Positions 17,925-27,071 are shown, counted from the first letter of the stretch. The stretch is DNA of 64,000 nt from CAWCXF01 sp963799455 (GCA_963799455.1 CAWCXF010000006.1:186001-250000), one strand, 5' to 3'. The notes: a model not told the origin generated them from the sequence alone. Made by a program: numbers and translations.

Positions 17925-18593
17925 ATGAGCGCCTCCCAGGAGCAGCCCCAGGACATCGCCGAGCGCGACTCGGGCACGCGAGGCTCCGACGAGGCGCTGC
18001 GCGAGCTCGGCCGTCACGTCGAGGCGCGCCGTCCCGACTGCGTGCTGGCCTGGAGCGTGGCGGTGGGGGAGCTGACCATCGAGGCCACCCAGTCCTCGCT
18101 GCGCGGCTTCGTCGAGTTCCTGCGCGACGACGGGGAGTGCCGCTTCTCGACGCTCGTGGATCTGACCGCGGTCGATCATCCGAGCCGCGAGAAGCGCTTC
18201 GACGTGGTCTACCACCTCCTGTCGATGTACCGGAACCACCGCGTGCGCGTGAAGGTGCGCGCGAGGGAGCGGGACATGATGCCCTCGATCACCTCGGTTC
18301 ACCCCTCGGCCGGCTGGTTCGAGCGCGAGGTGTTCGACATGTTCGGCCTGCTGTTCTCGGGCCACCCCGACCTCAGGCGCATCCTCACCGACTACGGCTT
18401 CCGCGGCCACCCGCTCAGGAAGGACTTCCCCACCACCGGCTACACCGAGGTGCGCTACGACGAGACGCTCAAGCGCGTCGTCTACGAGCCCGTCTCGCTC
18501 ACCCAGGAATACCGCCAGTTCGACTTCATGAGCCCGTGGGAGGGCGCCCACTACGTGCTGCCGGGCGACGAGAAGGGGGAGGGCGCGCGATGA
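17925..18593 (+). CDS. nuoC: NADH-quinone oxidoreductase subunit C
   Basis: This is the 222-residue 30-kDa subunit of the peripheral arm. The family signature is present: WFEREVFDMFGLLFSGHPDL, then RRILTDYGFRGHPLRKDFP. The first 25 residues (MSASQEQPQDIAERDS...) are variable. The start was set at ATG 17925 because the upstream ATGs in the repeat array are in another frame. Translation may be coupled through the repeat array. The stop overlaps the next small gene by four bases (ATGA). Confidence 0.95.
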   Translation: MSASQEQPQDIAERDSGTRGSDEALRELGRHVEARRPDCVLAWSVAVGELTIEATQSSLRGFVEFLRDDGECRFSTLVDLTAVDHPSREKRFDVVYHLLSMYRNHRVRVKVRARERDMMPSITSVHPSAGWFEREVFDMFGLLFSGHPDLRRILTDYGFRGHPLRKDFPTTGYTEVRYDETLKRVVYEPVSLTQEYRQFDFMSPWEGAHYVLPGDEKGEGAR

Positions 18594-18805
18594 TGATGGA
18601 CGGCTACTGGAATGGGGGCATGACGGCGTTCGGCTTCCTGACGATGGCCCTGGCCGGGCTCCTCGTCGTGGTGCCCTTCTGGATGCTGCTGCCCCGCTTC
18701 GGCATCCCGGCGTGGCTCTCGCTGGCGGCCGTCTTCCCGCCGCTCGCCGTGCTCCTGCTGTGGGTCATGGCGTTCAGGCGCCCCGCGAGCGAGAGGACCG
18801 CATGA
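18590..18805 (+). CDS. Small two-helix membrane protein in nuo operon
   Basis: This 71-residue protein has two hydrophobic segments (AFGFLTMALAGLLVVVPFW and LSLAAVFPPLAVLLLWVMAF). It overlaps nuoC by four bases and nuoD by four bases, so it is almost certainly translated with them. No domain is recognised. Small membrane proteins of this kind are common in rhodobacterial nuo operons; a complex I assembly or accessory role is only a guess. Confidence 0.75.
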   Translation: MMMDGYWNGGMTAFGFLTMALAGLLVVVPFWMLLPRFGIPAWLSLAAVFPPLAVLLLWVMAFRRPASERTA

Positions 18806-20016
18806 TGGACGGCACCCAGATCGCCGACGCCTTGACGGGCGAGCAGCAGATCCGCAACTTCAACATCAACTTCGGGCCGCAGCACCCTGCGGCGCATGGC
18901 GTCTTGCGTCTCGTGCTGGAGCTCGACGGCGAGATCGTCGAGCGCGTGGACCCGCACATCGGCCTGCTGCACCGCGGCACCGAGAAGCTGATGGAGAGCC
19001 GCACCTACCTCCAGAACCTGCCCTATTTCGACCGCCTCGACTACGTCGCGCCGATGAACCAGGAGCACGCCTGGTGCCTGGCCATCGAGCGGCTCACGGG
19101 GACCGAGATCCCGCGGCGCGCCTCGCTCATCCGCGTGCTCTACTGCGAGATCGGGCGGATCCTGAGCCACCTCCTCAACGTCACCACGCAGGCGATGGAC
19201 GTGGGCGCGCTCACCCCTCCGCTCTGGGGCTTCGAGGAGCGCGAGAAGCTCATGATCTTCTACGAGCGCGCGAGCGGGGCGCGGCTCCACGCCGCCTACT
19301 TCCGCCCGGGCGGCGTGCACCAGGATCTGCCGCCCGACCTGATCGACGACATAGAAGCCTGGACCGAGTCCTTCCCTGCGGTGCTCGACGACATCGACGG
19401 CCTCCTGACCGAGGGCCGCATCTTCAAGCAGCGCAACGTGGACATCGCCATCGTCACCGAGCAGGACATCCTCGACTGGTCGTTCTCGGGGCCGATGGTG
19501 CGCGGCTCGGGCCTCGCCTGGGATCTGCGCCGCGCGCAGCCCTACGAGCTCTACGACGAGTTCGACTTCCGCATCCCGGTGGGCAGGAACGGCGACTGCT
19601 ACGACCGCTACCTCGTGCGCATGGCCGAGATGCGCGAGAGCGTGTCGATCATGCGCCAGGCCATCGTCAAGCTGCGCGAGTGCCCCGGCGACGTGCTGGT
19701 GCGCGGCAAGATCACGGCCCCCAACCGCGCCGACATGAAGACCTCGATGGAGGCGCTGATCCACCACTTCAAGCTCTACACCGAGGGCTTCCACGTCCCC
19801 GCCGGCGAGGTCTACGCCGCCGTCGAGGCGCCCAAGGGCGAGTTCGGCGTCTACCTCGTGGCCGACGGCACCAACAAGCCCTACCGCGCCAAGCTGCGCG
19901 CGCCGGGCTACCTGCACCTGCAGGCGATGGACCACCTCACGCGCGGCCACCAGCTCGCCGACGTGGCCGCCATCATCGGCACGCTCGACGTGGTGTTCGG
20001 GGAGATTGATAGGTGA
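18802..20016 (+). CDS. nuoD: NADH-quinone oxidoreductase subunit D
   Basis: This 404-residue 49-kDa subunit forms much of the quinone pocket. It shows FNINFGPQHPAAHGVLRLVL, HIGLLHRGTEKLMESRTY, YFDRLDYVAPMNQEH and the C-terminal block APGYLHLQAMDHL. Length and ends are normal. Two ATGs lie at 18802 and 18805; the first overlaps the upstream stop (ATGA). Its stop overlaps an AT-rich gene rather than nuoE. Confidence 0.97.
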   Translation: MMDGTQIADALTGEQQIRNFNINFGPQHPAAHGVLRLVLELDGEIVERVDPHIGLLHRGTEKLMESRTYLQNLPYFDRLDYVAPMNQEHAWCLAIERLTGTEIPRRASLIRVLYCEIGRILSHLLNVTTQAMDVGALTPPLWGFEEREKLMIFYERASGARLHAAYFRPGGVHQDLPPDLIDDIEAWTESFPAVLDDIDGLLTEGRIFKQRNVDIAIVTEQDILDWSFSGPMVRGSGLAWDLRRAQPYELYDEFDFRIPVGRNGDCYDRYLVRMAEMRESVSIMRQAIVKLRECPGDVLVRGKITAPNRADMKTSMEALIHHFKLYTEGFHVPAGEVYAAVEAPKGEFGVYLVADGTNKPYRAKLRAPGYLHLQAMDHLTRGHQLADVAAIIGTLDVVFGEIDR

Positions 20017-20282
20017 TAGCGCCCAGTTTTGTGCCAGCTGTAATTGCCGGTGTTTTGATGATTGGAGAAGTCGCCAACGCGCAGCCAGCAGTCGGTAGTG
20101 TCGAGATCGCTCGCTTGTGCCTTAGAGCTCATGATTATCTAAATAGGCAGCTATACATCGTAGCTAATCAAGACACCTTGAGCCTCGAACAAGCAAAGAA
20201 TATGGATAAAGGCATTCAAGAGAATTACTATGATGAGTGGGGCTGTTTGAGATCGTTGCTGGAAGCGACGCACGGCGAGTAG
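20013..20282 (+). CDS. AT-rich secreted hypothetical protein between nuoD and nuoE
   Basis: This is an 89-residue frame from GTG 20013, overlapping the nuoD stop as GTGA. It has a signal peptide (PAVIAGVLMIGEVANAQPAV) and then a helical mature part with ARLCLRAHDYLNR and LEQAKNMDKGIQENYYDEWG. Base composition is far lower in GC than any nuo gene, which points to transfer. No family is recognised. The frame ends at 20282, but a plausible continuation (VVEAVTTGSNPYSL...) exists in the next frame. The gene may be one protein of about 140 residues broken by a single-base loss near 20280. Confidence 0.6.
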   Translation: MIAPSFVPAVIAGVLMIGEVANAQPAVGSVEIARLCLRAHDYLNRQLYIVANQDTLSLEQAKNMDKGIQENYYDEWGCLRSLLEATHGE

Positions 20283-20440
20283 TCGAAGCCGTGACGACGG
20301 GCAGCAATCCATATAGTCTGGATTCACGAATATTTATGTGCATTGGAAACGGTGAGTGTGCGAAAAAGGATGTGGATCAATTAACTTTTGCTGTAGCAGA
20401 CCTTGAGGCAGCTTGTCGTTCGGACTACTTGGGAGAATAA
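20237..20440 (+). pseudogene. Continuation of AT-rich secreted protein in next frame
   Basis: This frame carries SLDSRIFMCIGNGECAKKD and ends DLEAACRSDYLGE, with the same low GC as the preceding frame and no good RBS of its own. It ends at TAA 20438-20440 and nuoE starts at the very next base. I read it as the C-terminal half of the 20013 gene after a frameshift. A genuine second small gene cannot be excluded. Confidence 0.5.
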
Positions 20441-21889
20441 ATGCTCCGCCGCCTGCACCCCGACCAGCCCGCCGCCTTCGCCTTCACGCCCGAGAACCAG
20501 GCCTGGGCCGAGGCGCAGGTGACGAAGTTCCCGCCAGAGCGGCAGGCTTCGGCCATCATCCCGCTCCTCTTCCGCGCGCAGGAGCAGGAGGGCTGGCTCA
20601 CGCGCCCCGCCATCGAGCACGTCGCCGACATGCTGGGGCTCGCGCCCATCCGCGCGCTCGAGGTCGCCACCTTCTACTTCATGTTCCAGCTCCAGCCCGT
20701 GGGCTCCGTCGCGCACCTCCAGATCTGCGGCACCACGCCCTGCATGTTGTGCGGCGCCGAGGATCTGATCCGCGTCTGCAAGGAGAAGATCGCGCTGCGG
20801 CCGCACCAGCGCTCCGCGGACGGCCGCTTCTCCTGGGAGGAGGTCGAGTGCCTCGGCGCCTGCGCCAACGCGCCGATGGCCCAGATCGGCAAGGACTACT
20901 ACGAGGATTTGACGCCCGAGGGGCTCGCCGAGCTGATCGACCGGATGGCCGCGGGCGAGGTGCCCGTGCCGGGGCCGCAGGCGGGCCGCTTCGCCTCCGA
21001 GCCCGCCACCGGGCTCACCTCGCTGACGGAGCAGGGCGAGGACCGCCTCGACCGCAACGCCTCCGTCGCGCTCGCGCTCGCCCTGGGCGACACGCTGCGC
21101 CGCATCGACGGCACCGAGGTGGCGCTGCGCACGCTGTGGCGACGGCCCGAGCCCGACGGCGACCCCACCGCGGACCGAGACCCGAACCTCCAGCCCGCCG
21201 GCCTGCCCGACGAGGCGCCGACGCCGGGCCCGAGGCCCTCCAAAGGCGTGCCCGTCAACGAGGCGGGCGTGACCGAGCACGAGGTCGCCACCGACCAGGA
21301 CGCGGCGCGTCCCGCCGAGACCGAGCCCGCCCAGGCCGCGGGCGGCGGCGACACGCCCGAGGAGGCGGCCGTCACCTCCGAGGTGGCGCAGGGCCGATCG
21401 CCGACCGTCGGCGAGACCAAGCCCGAGGGCGCCGGCGCGGTCGCCGAGGGCCAGACCGGGCGCGACGTGCCCGAGGGCGTCGAGACCCGTGGCGGCGTCC
21501 AGGCCGGCAACGTCGCCACCAGCCAGGACGAGGCCGGCCCGGCCGACATCGACCCCGACGAGGACGCTCGCGCGGACGAGGCGGGCGGCGCGCCCGGGGC
21601 CGGATCCGAGCCGCCGGCCGCGAAGCGCGCCGCGCCGTCCCGACCCGCCGCGATGACCGAGCCCCGCGGCGGGCGCCCCGACGACCTGACGAGGATCGGC
21701 GGCGTCGGCCCCGAGCTGCAGAGGACGCTCAACGACCTGGGCATCCATCATTTCGAGCAGATCGCCGCCTGGGGGCCGGGCGAGGTGGCCTGGGCGGACG
21801 ACAACCTGGAGAACGCCAGGGGCCGCGTCTCCCGCGAGGACTGGGTCGGCCAGGCCGAGACGCTCGCCCGAGAGGGCCGCGACGGTTGA
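20441..21889 (+). CDS. nuoE: NADH-quinone oxidoreductase subunit E with long C-terminal extension
   Basis: Residues 1-190 are a normal 24-kDa subunit with the N1a 2Fe-2S ligands in ICGTTPCMLCGAED and ECLGACANAPM. The total of 482 residues is more than twice the usual length. Residues about 210-410 are low-complexity Ala/Glu/Pro/Gly. Residues about 415-480 form a helix-hairpin-helix-like module: DLTRIGGVGPELQRTLNDLG, HHFEQIAAWGPGEVAW. Related extensions occur in rhodobacterial NuoE proteins. The ATG follows the upstream stop with no gap. The function of the extension is unknown. Confidence 0.94.
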   Translation: MLRRLHPDQPAAFAFTPENQAWAEAQVTKFPPERQASAIIPLLFRAQEQEGWLTRPAIEHVADMLGLAPIRALEVATFYFMFQLQPVGSVAHLQICGTTPCMLCGAEDLIRVCKEKIALRPHQRSADGRFSWEEVECLGACANAPMAQIGKDYYEDLTPEGLAELIDRMAAGEVPVPGPQAGRFASEPATGLTSLTEQGEDRLDRNASVALALALGDTLRRIDGTEVALRTLWRRPEPDGDPTADRDPNLQPAGLPDEAPTPGPRPSKGVPVNEAGVTEHEVATDQDAARPAETEPAQAAGGGDTPEEAAVTSEVAQGRSPTVGETKPEGAGAVAEGQTGRDVPEGVETRGGVQAGNVATSQDEAGPADIDPDEDARADEAGGAPGAGSEPPAAKRAAPSRPAAMTEPRGGRPDDLTRIGGVGPELQRTLNDLGIHHFEQIAAWGPGEVAWADDNLENARGRVSREDWVGQAETLAREGRDG

Positions 21890-21974
21890 GGGCGCTCGAC
21901 GCGGCGGGCTGGCGGGGCGGGCGCGGCGCCCGGAACGAGGTCACGAGGATGGTGCCCAGGCGCGAGGCCGGGTC

Positions 21975-22217
21975 GTGACGGCGCGCCCTCCCGACGAGGC
22001 GGAGGCCGAGCGGGCGGCGGGGCGGCGGGGACGCATGGTGGCGGTCGTGCTGATCGTCACGACCGCGCTCTGGCTCGGGCTGCAGGCCCTGGGCGCCGCG
22101 ATGGGCTGGCCCGCGGGGCTGGCCTTCGCCTTCGACCTCGCGGCGCTCGCGGCCTTCGGCTGGGCGCTCGCCACCACCTACCGCATCTGGCGCCGGCGCC
22201 GGGACATGAGGAGCTGA
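21975..22217 (+). CDS. DUF5337-like small membrane protein
   Basis: This 80-residue protein has two transmembrane helices (MVAVVLIVTTALWLGLQALG and LAFAFDLAALAAFGWALAT) and basic ends (RRGR, RIWRRRRD). Its size, topology and place between nuoE and nuoF match the DUF5337 family found in rhodobacterial nuo operons. The family name is from memory. The start is GTG 21975, and nuoF begins four bases after the stop. Confidence 0.75.
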   Translation: MTARPPDEAEAERAAGRRGRMVAVVLIVTTALWLGLQALGAAMGWPAGLAFAFDLAALAAFGWALATTYRIWRRRRDMRS

Positions 22218-22221
22218 CACG

Positions 22222-23517
22222 ATGCTGAAGGACGAGGACCGCATCTTCACCAACCTCTACGGCATGGCCGACCGCTCGCTCGACGGCGCGCGGGCGCGCG
22301 GCCACTGGGACGGGACCGCCGACATCATCGCGCGCGGGCGCGACGGCATCATCGACGAGATGAAGGCGAGCGGGCTGCGCGGCCGGGGCGGGGCGGGCTT
22401 CCCGACGGGGCTCAAATGGTCCTTCATGCCCAAGGCGTCGGACGGCCGGCCCCACTACCTCGTCGTCAACGCCGACGAGTCGGAGCCCGGCACCTGCAAG
22501 GACCGCGAGATCATGCGCCACGATCCGCACACGCTGATCGAGGGCTGCCTGATCGCGTCGTTCGCGATGGGCGCGAACGCCTGCTACATCTACATCCGCG
22601 GCGAATACATCCGCGAGAAGGAGGCGCTCCAGGCCGCCATCGACGAGTGCTACGAGGCGGGGCTCCTGGGAGGCGACGCGGCGGGTTCGGGCTGGGACTT
22701 CGACCTCTACCTGACCCACGGTGCGGGCGCCTACATCTGCGGCGAGGAGACGGCGCTGCTGGAGAGCCTGGAGGGCAAGAAGGGCATGCCGCGCCTCAAG
22801 CCGCCCTTCCCGGCGGGCGCGGGGCTCTACGGCTGCCCCACCACGGTCAACAACGTCGAGTCGATCGCCGTGGTGCCCACCATCCTGCGGCGCGGCGGGG
22901 CGTGGTTCGCGGGGCTCGGGCGCGCCAACAACACCGGCACCAAGATCTTCGCCGTCTCGGGCCATGTGAACGCGCCCTGCGTCGTCGAGGAGGAGATGGC
23001 GATCCCGCTGAGGGAGCTGATCGACCGCCATTGCGGCGGCGTGCGCGGCGGCTGGGACAACCTCAAGGCGGTGATCCCCGGCGGCTCCTCGGTGCCGCTC
23101 CTCAACAAGGCGCAATGCGACGAGGCGGTCATGGAGTTCGACTGGCTGCGCGAGCAGAAGTCGGGCCTCGGCACGGCGGCGGTGATCGTGATGGACCAGA
23201 GCACCGACGTGGTGAAGGCGATCTGGCGTCTGTCGAGCTTCTACAAGCACGAGTCCTGCGGCCAGTGCACGCCCTGCCGGGAGGGCACGGGCTGGATGAT
23301 GCGCGTGATGGACCGCCTGGTGCGCGGGGACGCCTCGGTGGAGGAGATCGACATGCTCCTCGACGTGACCAAGCAGGTCGAGGGCCACACCATCTGCGCG
23401 CTGGGCGACGCCGCCGCTTGGCCGATCCAGGGGCTCATCCGCCACTTCCGCGACGACATCGAGGCGCGCATCGCCCATCGCCGCCGCCGCCGCGGCGCGC
23501 CGCTGGCGGCGGAGTAG
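22222..23517 (+). CDS. nuoF: NADH-quinone oxidoreductase subunit F
   Basis: This 431-residue 51-kDa subunit binds NADH, FMN and cluster N3. It shows GLRGRGGAGFPTGLKW (FMN/NADH loop), NADESEPGTCKDREIM, GAGAYICGEETALLESLEG, and the N3 ligands ESCGQCTPCREGTGWM with the distal Cys in HTICALGDAAAWP. It is full length, and spacing to both neighbours is 3-4 bases. Confidence 0.97.
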   Translation: MLKDEDRIFTNLYGMADRSLDGARARGHWDGTADIIARGRDGIIDEMKASGLRGRGGAGFPTGLKWSFMPKASDGRPHYLVVNADESEPGTCKDREIMRHDPHTLIEGCLIASFAMGANACYIYIRGEYIREKEALQAAIDECYEAGLLGGDAAGSGWDFDLYLTHGAGAYICGEETALLESLEGKKGMPRLKPPFPAGAGLYGCPTTVNNVESIAVVPTILRRGGAWFAGLGRANNTGTKIFAVSGHVNAPCVVEEEMAIPLRELIDRHCGGVRGGWDNLKAVIPGGSSVPLLNKAQCDEAVMEFDWLREQKSGLGTAAVIVMDQSTDVVKAIWRLSSFYKHESCGQCTPCREGTGWMMRVMDRLVRGDASVEEIDMLLDVTKQVEGHTICALGDAAAWPIQGLIRHFRDDIEARIAHRRRRRGAPLAAE

Positions 23518-23520
23518 GCG

Positions 23521-24030
23521 ATGGGGCGGCCCGAGGGGCATCACCTGGCGCAGCTCAACGTCGGGCGCCTGGTCGCGCCGACCGACGACCCCCGCGTGGC
23601 CGAGTTCATGGCGGCGCTCGACCGTGTGAACGGGCTCGGCCGACGGATGCCCGGCTTCGTGTGGATGATGGAGGGCTCGGGAGGGCCCGGCACCGGCAAC
23701 ACCGAGGCCAAGGTCGGCGGCGACCCTCAGGCCATCGCCAACCTCACCGTCTGGGCGGGGGTCGCGGAGCTGGAGCGCTTCGTCTGGGACACGGTGCACG
23801 CGCGGTTCTACGAGCGCCGCGCCGAGTGGTTCGAGGTGCTGGGCGCCATGCACCTCGTGATGTGGTGGGTGCCGGCGGGCCACCGGCCGAGCCTCGCGGA
23901 GGCGCTCGGGCGGCTCGACCACCTGCGCGCCCACGGCGACGGCGATCACGCCTTTGGCTGGGCGCACCTGACGGGAGCGTCGCGCTGGCGCGAGCGCGGC
24001 TGCACGGGGCGCGCCGACGAGGCGGCGTGA
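23521..24030 (+). CDS. DUF3291 domain protein inserted between nuoF and nuoG
   Basis: This 169-residue soluble protein reads HLAQLNVGRLVAPTDDPRVA, NLTVWAGVAELERFVWDTVH and MHLVMWWVPAGHRPS. It fits the DUF3291 (ferredoxin-like dimeric alpha-beta barrel) pattern. GC content is like the nuo genes, so unlike the other interstitial genes it is not obviously recent. It starts three bases after the nuoF stop. Function is unknown. Confidence 0.82.
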   Translation: MGRPEGHHLAQLNVGRLVAPTDDPRVAEFMAALDRVNGLGRRMPGFVWMMEGSGGPGTGNTEAKVGGDPQAIANLTVWAGVAELERFVWDTVHARFYERRAEWFEVLGAMHLVMWWVPAGHRPSLAEALGRLDHLRAHGDGDHAFGWAHLTGASRWRERGCTGRADEAA

Positions 24031-24138
24031 CCGGTCGCCTTGCCGCTCAGCGCCCGCCCGCGTCGGTCCGCGCGTGCCGGGCGTGGCCGGAGCGGCACGA
24101 AGGGTGCTAGGCTCCGCCCGCACGAGGGAGGGGTGGGC

Positions 24139-24330
24139 ATGGGCGACGCGATGGGCCGCGAGGCGCAGGGCCTGGGGGCCGGATGGGCCACGCTCGCGGA
24201 GGCGGGGCAGGCGGGGCAGGCGGGGTTCGCCGTGATCCTGCTGACCTGCGCGCTCCTGGCGCTGCGCGGCGCGGTGCCGGGGGCCGCGCTGGCCGCGCTG
24301 ATGGCGGTGGTGCGCCGCCCCCGGGGGTGA
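24139..24330 (+). CDS. Small single-helix membrane protein
   Basis: This 63-residue frame from ATG 24139 has a good RBS (GAGGGAGGGG). There is one hydrophobic helix (FAVILLTCALLALRGAVPGA, running on into ALAALMAVV) after a Gly/Ala-rich lead. The C-terminus is basic. No family is recognised. The call rests on the RBS, start and helix; it could be chance in GC-rich DNA. Confidence 0.5.
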   Translation: MGDAMGREAQGLGAGWATLAEAGQAGQAGFAVILLTCALLALRGAVPGAALAALMAVVRRPRG

Positions 24331-24404
24331 CGCGCCGCCGCCGGCCGGGCTTGATCCTGCCCCCGGCGATGGGCATCTCTCCCGCGCATCCCGAGGGAGT
24401 TGCC

Positions 24405-24815
24405 ATGACCCGCAGCCGGTCGCTCGCCGCGTCGCTCGCCGTCCTCCTCGCCACGAGCCTCGCCGCCCCCGCGCGGGCGGGGCTGGCCGACGAGGCCGAC
24501 CTCAACGCCGGGCTCCGGGCGGTCGCCGTCGCCGACATGATCCGCAAGCGCTGCCCCGAGATCGAGCCGCGCATGGTGCGCGCGCTGGGCTACCTGCGCA
24601 GCCTCGCCCTGGACGCGCTCGACCGCGGCTATTCGGAGGCGGCGATCCGCGCCTACGTCAAGGACGACGCGGCCAGGGACCGCGTCGAGGCCCACGCCCG
24701 CGACTACCTCGCCGCCAGGGGCCTCGGGGCGGGCGCGCCGCGGGACTACTGCCGGGTCGGGCGCGCCGAGATCGCCGCCGGCACGGCCACGGGGGCGCTG
24801 CTGCGGGCGCGCTGA
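24405..24815 (+). CDS. DUF5333-like periplasmic protein
   Basis: This 136-residue protein has a signal peptide (SLAASLAVLLATSLAAPARA). The helical mature part reads LNAGLRAVAVADMIRKRCPE, MVRALGYLRSLALDALDRGY and DYCRVGRAEIAAGTATGALL, with two cysteines likely to form a disulfide. The pattern and its position before nuoG match DUF5333, a family tied to rhodobacterial nuo operons (from memory). The ATG has GAGGGAG upstream. Confidence 0.78.
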   Translation: MTRSRSLAASLAVLLATSLAAPARAGLADEADLNAGLRAVAVADMIRKRCPEIEPRMVRALGYLRSLALDALDRGYSEAAIRAYVKDDAARDRVEAHARDYLAARGLGAGAPRDYCRVGRAEIAAGTATGALLRAR

Positions 24816-24988
24816 GGCGCGCCGCGCGCGCGGCGCGCGCCCGCGAGGGCGAGCGGCGCCCGGCGCGGAGGCCGATCTCGCGGCCCTGGGCGGCCCTGGG
24901 TGGCCATGCCGCGGCCCGCCGCCTTGCCGGCCCCCGGGTGAAGGCGCTATCTGGCGCGGCGAACGAAGCGCGACCCCGGAGGCGCCCC

Positions 24989-26998
24989 ATGCCCGACCTG
25001 CGCACCATCTCCATCGACGGGACCGAGATCGAGGTGGATCCGGCGATGACGCTGATCCAGGCCTGCGAGCAGGCCGGCGTCGAGATCCCGCGCTTTTGCT
25101 ACCACGAGCGGCTGTCGATCGCCGGCAACTGCCGCATGTGCCTGGTCGAGATCGTGGGCGGCCCGCCCAAGCCCGCAGCAAGCTGCGCCATGCAGGTGCG
25201 CGACCTGCGCCCCGGTAAGGACGGCGAGCCGCCGCAGGTCCGCACCGATTCCGCGATGGTCAAGAAGGCGCGCGAGGGGGTGATGGAGTTCTTGCTCATC
25301 AACCACCCGCTCGACTGCCCGATCTGCGACCAGGGGGGCGAATGCGACCTCCAGGACCAGGCGATGGCCTACGGCGTGGACTTCTCGCGCTACCGCGAGC
25401 CGAAGCGCGCCGTCGTGGACCTCGATCTCGGGCCGCTCGTCGAGACGCACCTGACGCGCTGCATCTCCTGCACGCGCTGCGTGCGCTTCGTCACCGAGGT
25501 CGCGGGCGTCTCGGAGATGGGCCAGATCGGGCGCGGCGAGGACTCCGAGATCACCTCCTATCTCGGCGAGACGCTGGCCTCCGAGCTGCAGGGCAACATC
25601 ATCGACCTCTGCCCCGTGGGCGCGCTCGTCTCCAAGCCCTACGCCTTCACCGCGCGGCCCTGGGAGCTGACCCACACCGAGTCGATCGACGCGATGGACG
25701 CGCTGGGCTCGAACATCCGCCTCGACGCCAAGGGCCGCGAGGTGATGCGGATCCTCCCGCGCAACCACGACGGCGTCAACGAGGAGTGGATCTCCGACAA
25801 GACCCGCTTCGTCTGGGACGGGCTGCGCCGCCAGCGGCTCGACCGGCCCTACGTCCGCGAGGGCGGTCGCCTGCGCCCCGCGACCTGGGCGCAGGCGCTC
25901 GGCCGCGCGGCCGAGGCGATGCGTGGCGCGCGCAAGCTCGCGGGCCTCGTCGGCGACCTCGCGCCGGTCGAGGCGGCCTACGCGCTCAAGGCGCTCGTCG
26001 AGGGCCGGGGCGGGGCCGTCGAGTGCCGCACCGACGGCGCGATGCTGCCCGCCGGAAACCGCTCCGCCTATGTCGGCACCGCGCTGATCGAGGAGATCGA
26101 CGACGCCCAGGCGATCCTGCTGATCGGGACCAACCCGCGCACCGAGGCGCCGGTCCTCAACGCCCGCATCCGCAAGGCGTGGCTGCGCGGCGGCGCCGTC
26201 ACCGCGATCGGCGAGGCGGCCGACCTGACCTACGAGCACGATCACCTCGGCGACGCCCCGAGCGCCCTGCGCGATTTCGGCCGGCTCGACGCCGAGCGCG
26301 CCGTGGTCATCGTCGGCCAGGGCGCGCTGAGGCACCCCGACGGCGAGGCGGTGCTCGGCCACGCCATGCGGGTCGCGGCGGCCTCGGGCGCGAAGCTCCT
26401 GGTCCTGCACACCGCGGCCGGACGCGTCGGCGCGATGGACGTGGGCACTGTGTGCGAGGGCGGCATCGACGCCGCGATGGAGGGCGCCGACGTGATCTAC
26501 GCGATGGGCGCCGACGAGGTGGAGATCCCCTCCGGGCCCTTCGTGATCTACCAGGGCAGCCACGGCGACCGCGGGGCGCACCGCGCCGACGTGATCCTTC
26601 CCGGTGCGGCCTGGACGGAGGAGCCGGGCCTCTTCGTCAACACCGAAGGGCGCCCGCAGCTCGCGCTGCGCGCGGGCTTCGCGCCGGGCGAGGCCAAGGA
26701 CAACTGGGCCATCCTGCGCGCGCTCTCGGGCGAGCTGGGCGATCCGCTACCCTACGACACGCTCGCGCAGCTCCGCCAGGCGATGGTCAAGGCGCACCCC
26801 GTCCTGGGCGCCGTGGACCAGGTGCCCGAGAACGAGTGGCGCGCGGTCGAGGCGGGCGAGCTGGGCGAGGGGCCGCTGCGCCACGCCGTGCGCGACTTCT
26901 ACCTCACCAACCCGGTGGCGCGCGCCTCCGAGGTGATGGCGAAGCTGTCGTCGAACGCCCGCGCGCGGGTCGGGCAGACGCGGCTCGCGGCGGAATGA
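24989..26998 (+). CDS. nuoG: NADH-quinone oxidoreductase subunit G
   Basis: This 669-residue 75-kDa subunit has N-terminal 2Fe-2S ligands in CYHERLSIAGNCRMCLVEI and N5 ligands in HPLDCPICDQGGECDLQD. The N4 ligands are in HLTRCISCTRCVRF plus IDLCPVGAL, followed by a molybdopterin-oxidoreductase-like domain without cofactor function. ATG 24989 was chosen over a longer frame because homology begins with MPDLRTISIDG and GGAGG lies just before it. Length is normal for alphaproteobacteria. Confidence 0.97.
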   Translation: MPDLRTISIDGTEIEVDPAMTLIQACEQAGVEIPRFCYHERLSIAGNCRMCLVEIVGGPPKPAASCAMQVRDLRPGKDGEPPQVRTDSAMVKKAREGVMEFLLINHPLDCPICDQGGECDLQDQAMAYGVDFSRYREPKRAVVDLDLGPLVETHLTRCISCTRCVRFVTEVAGVSEMGQIGRGEDSEITSYLGETLASELQGNIIDLCPVGALVSKPYAFTARPWELTHTESIDAMDALGSNIRLDAKGREVMRILPRNHDGVNEEWISDKTRFVWDGLRRQRLDRPYVREGGRLRPATWAQALGRAAEAMRGARKLAGLVGDLAPVEAAYALKALVEGRGGAVECRTDGAMLPAGNRSAYVGTALIEEIDDAQAILLIGTNPRTEAPVLNARIRKAWLRGGAVTAIGEAADLTYEHDHLGDAPSALRDFGRLDAERAVVIVGQGALRHPDGEAVLGHAMRVAAASGAKLLVLHTAAGRVGAMDVGTVCEGGIDAAMEGADVIYAMGADEVEIPSGPFVIYQGSHGDRGAHRADVILPGAAWTEEPGLFVNTEGRPQLALRAGFAPGEAKDNWAILRALSGELGDPLPYDTLAQLRQAMVKAHPVLGAVDQVPENEWRAVEAGELGEGPLRHAVRDFYLTNPVARASEVMAKLSSNARARVGQTRLAAE

Positions 26999-27071
26999 CG
27001 GTGGCCATGGGGCGCGCGATGGTGTCTAGGGGCCCTGTCCGCGAGGACGCGAGGGCGAGTGGGGGCCGCGC

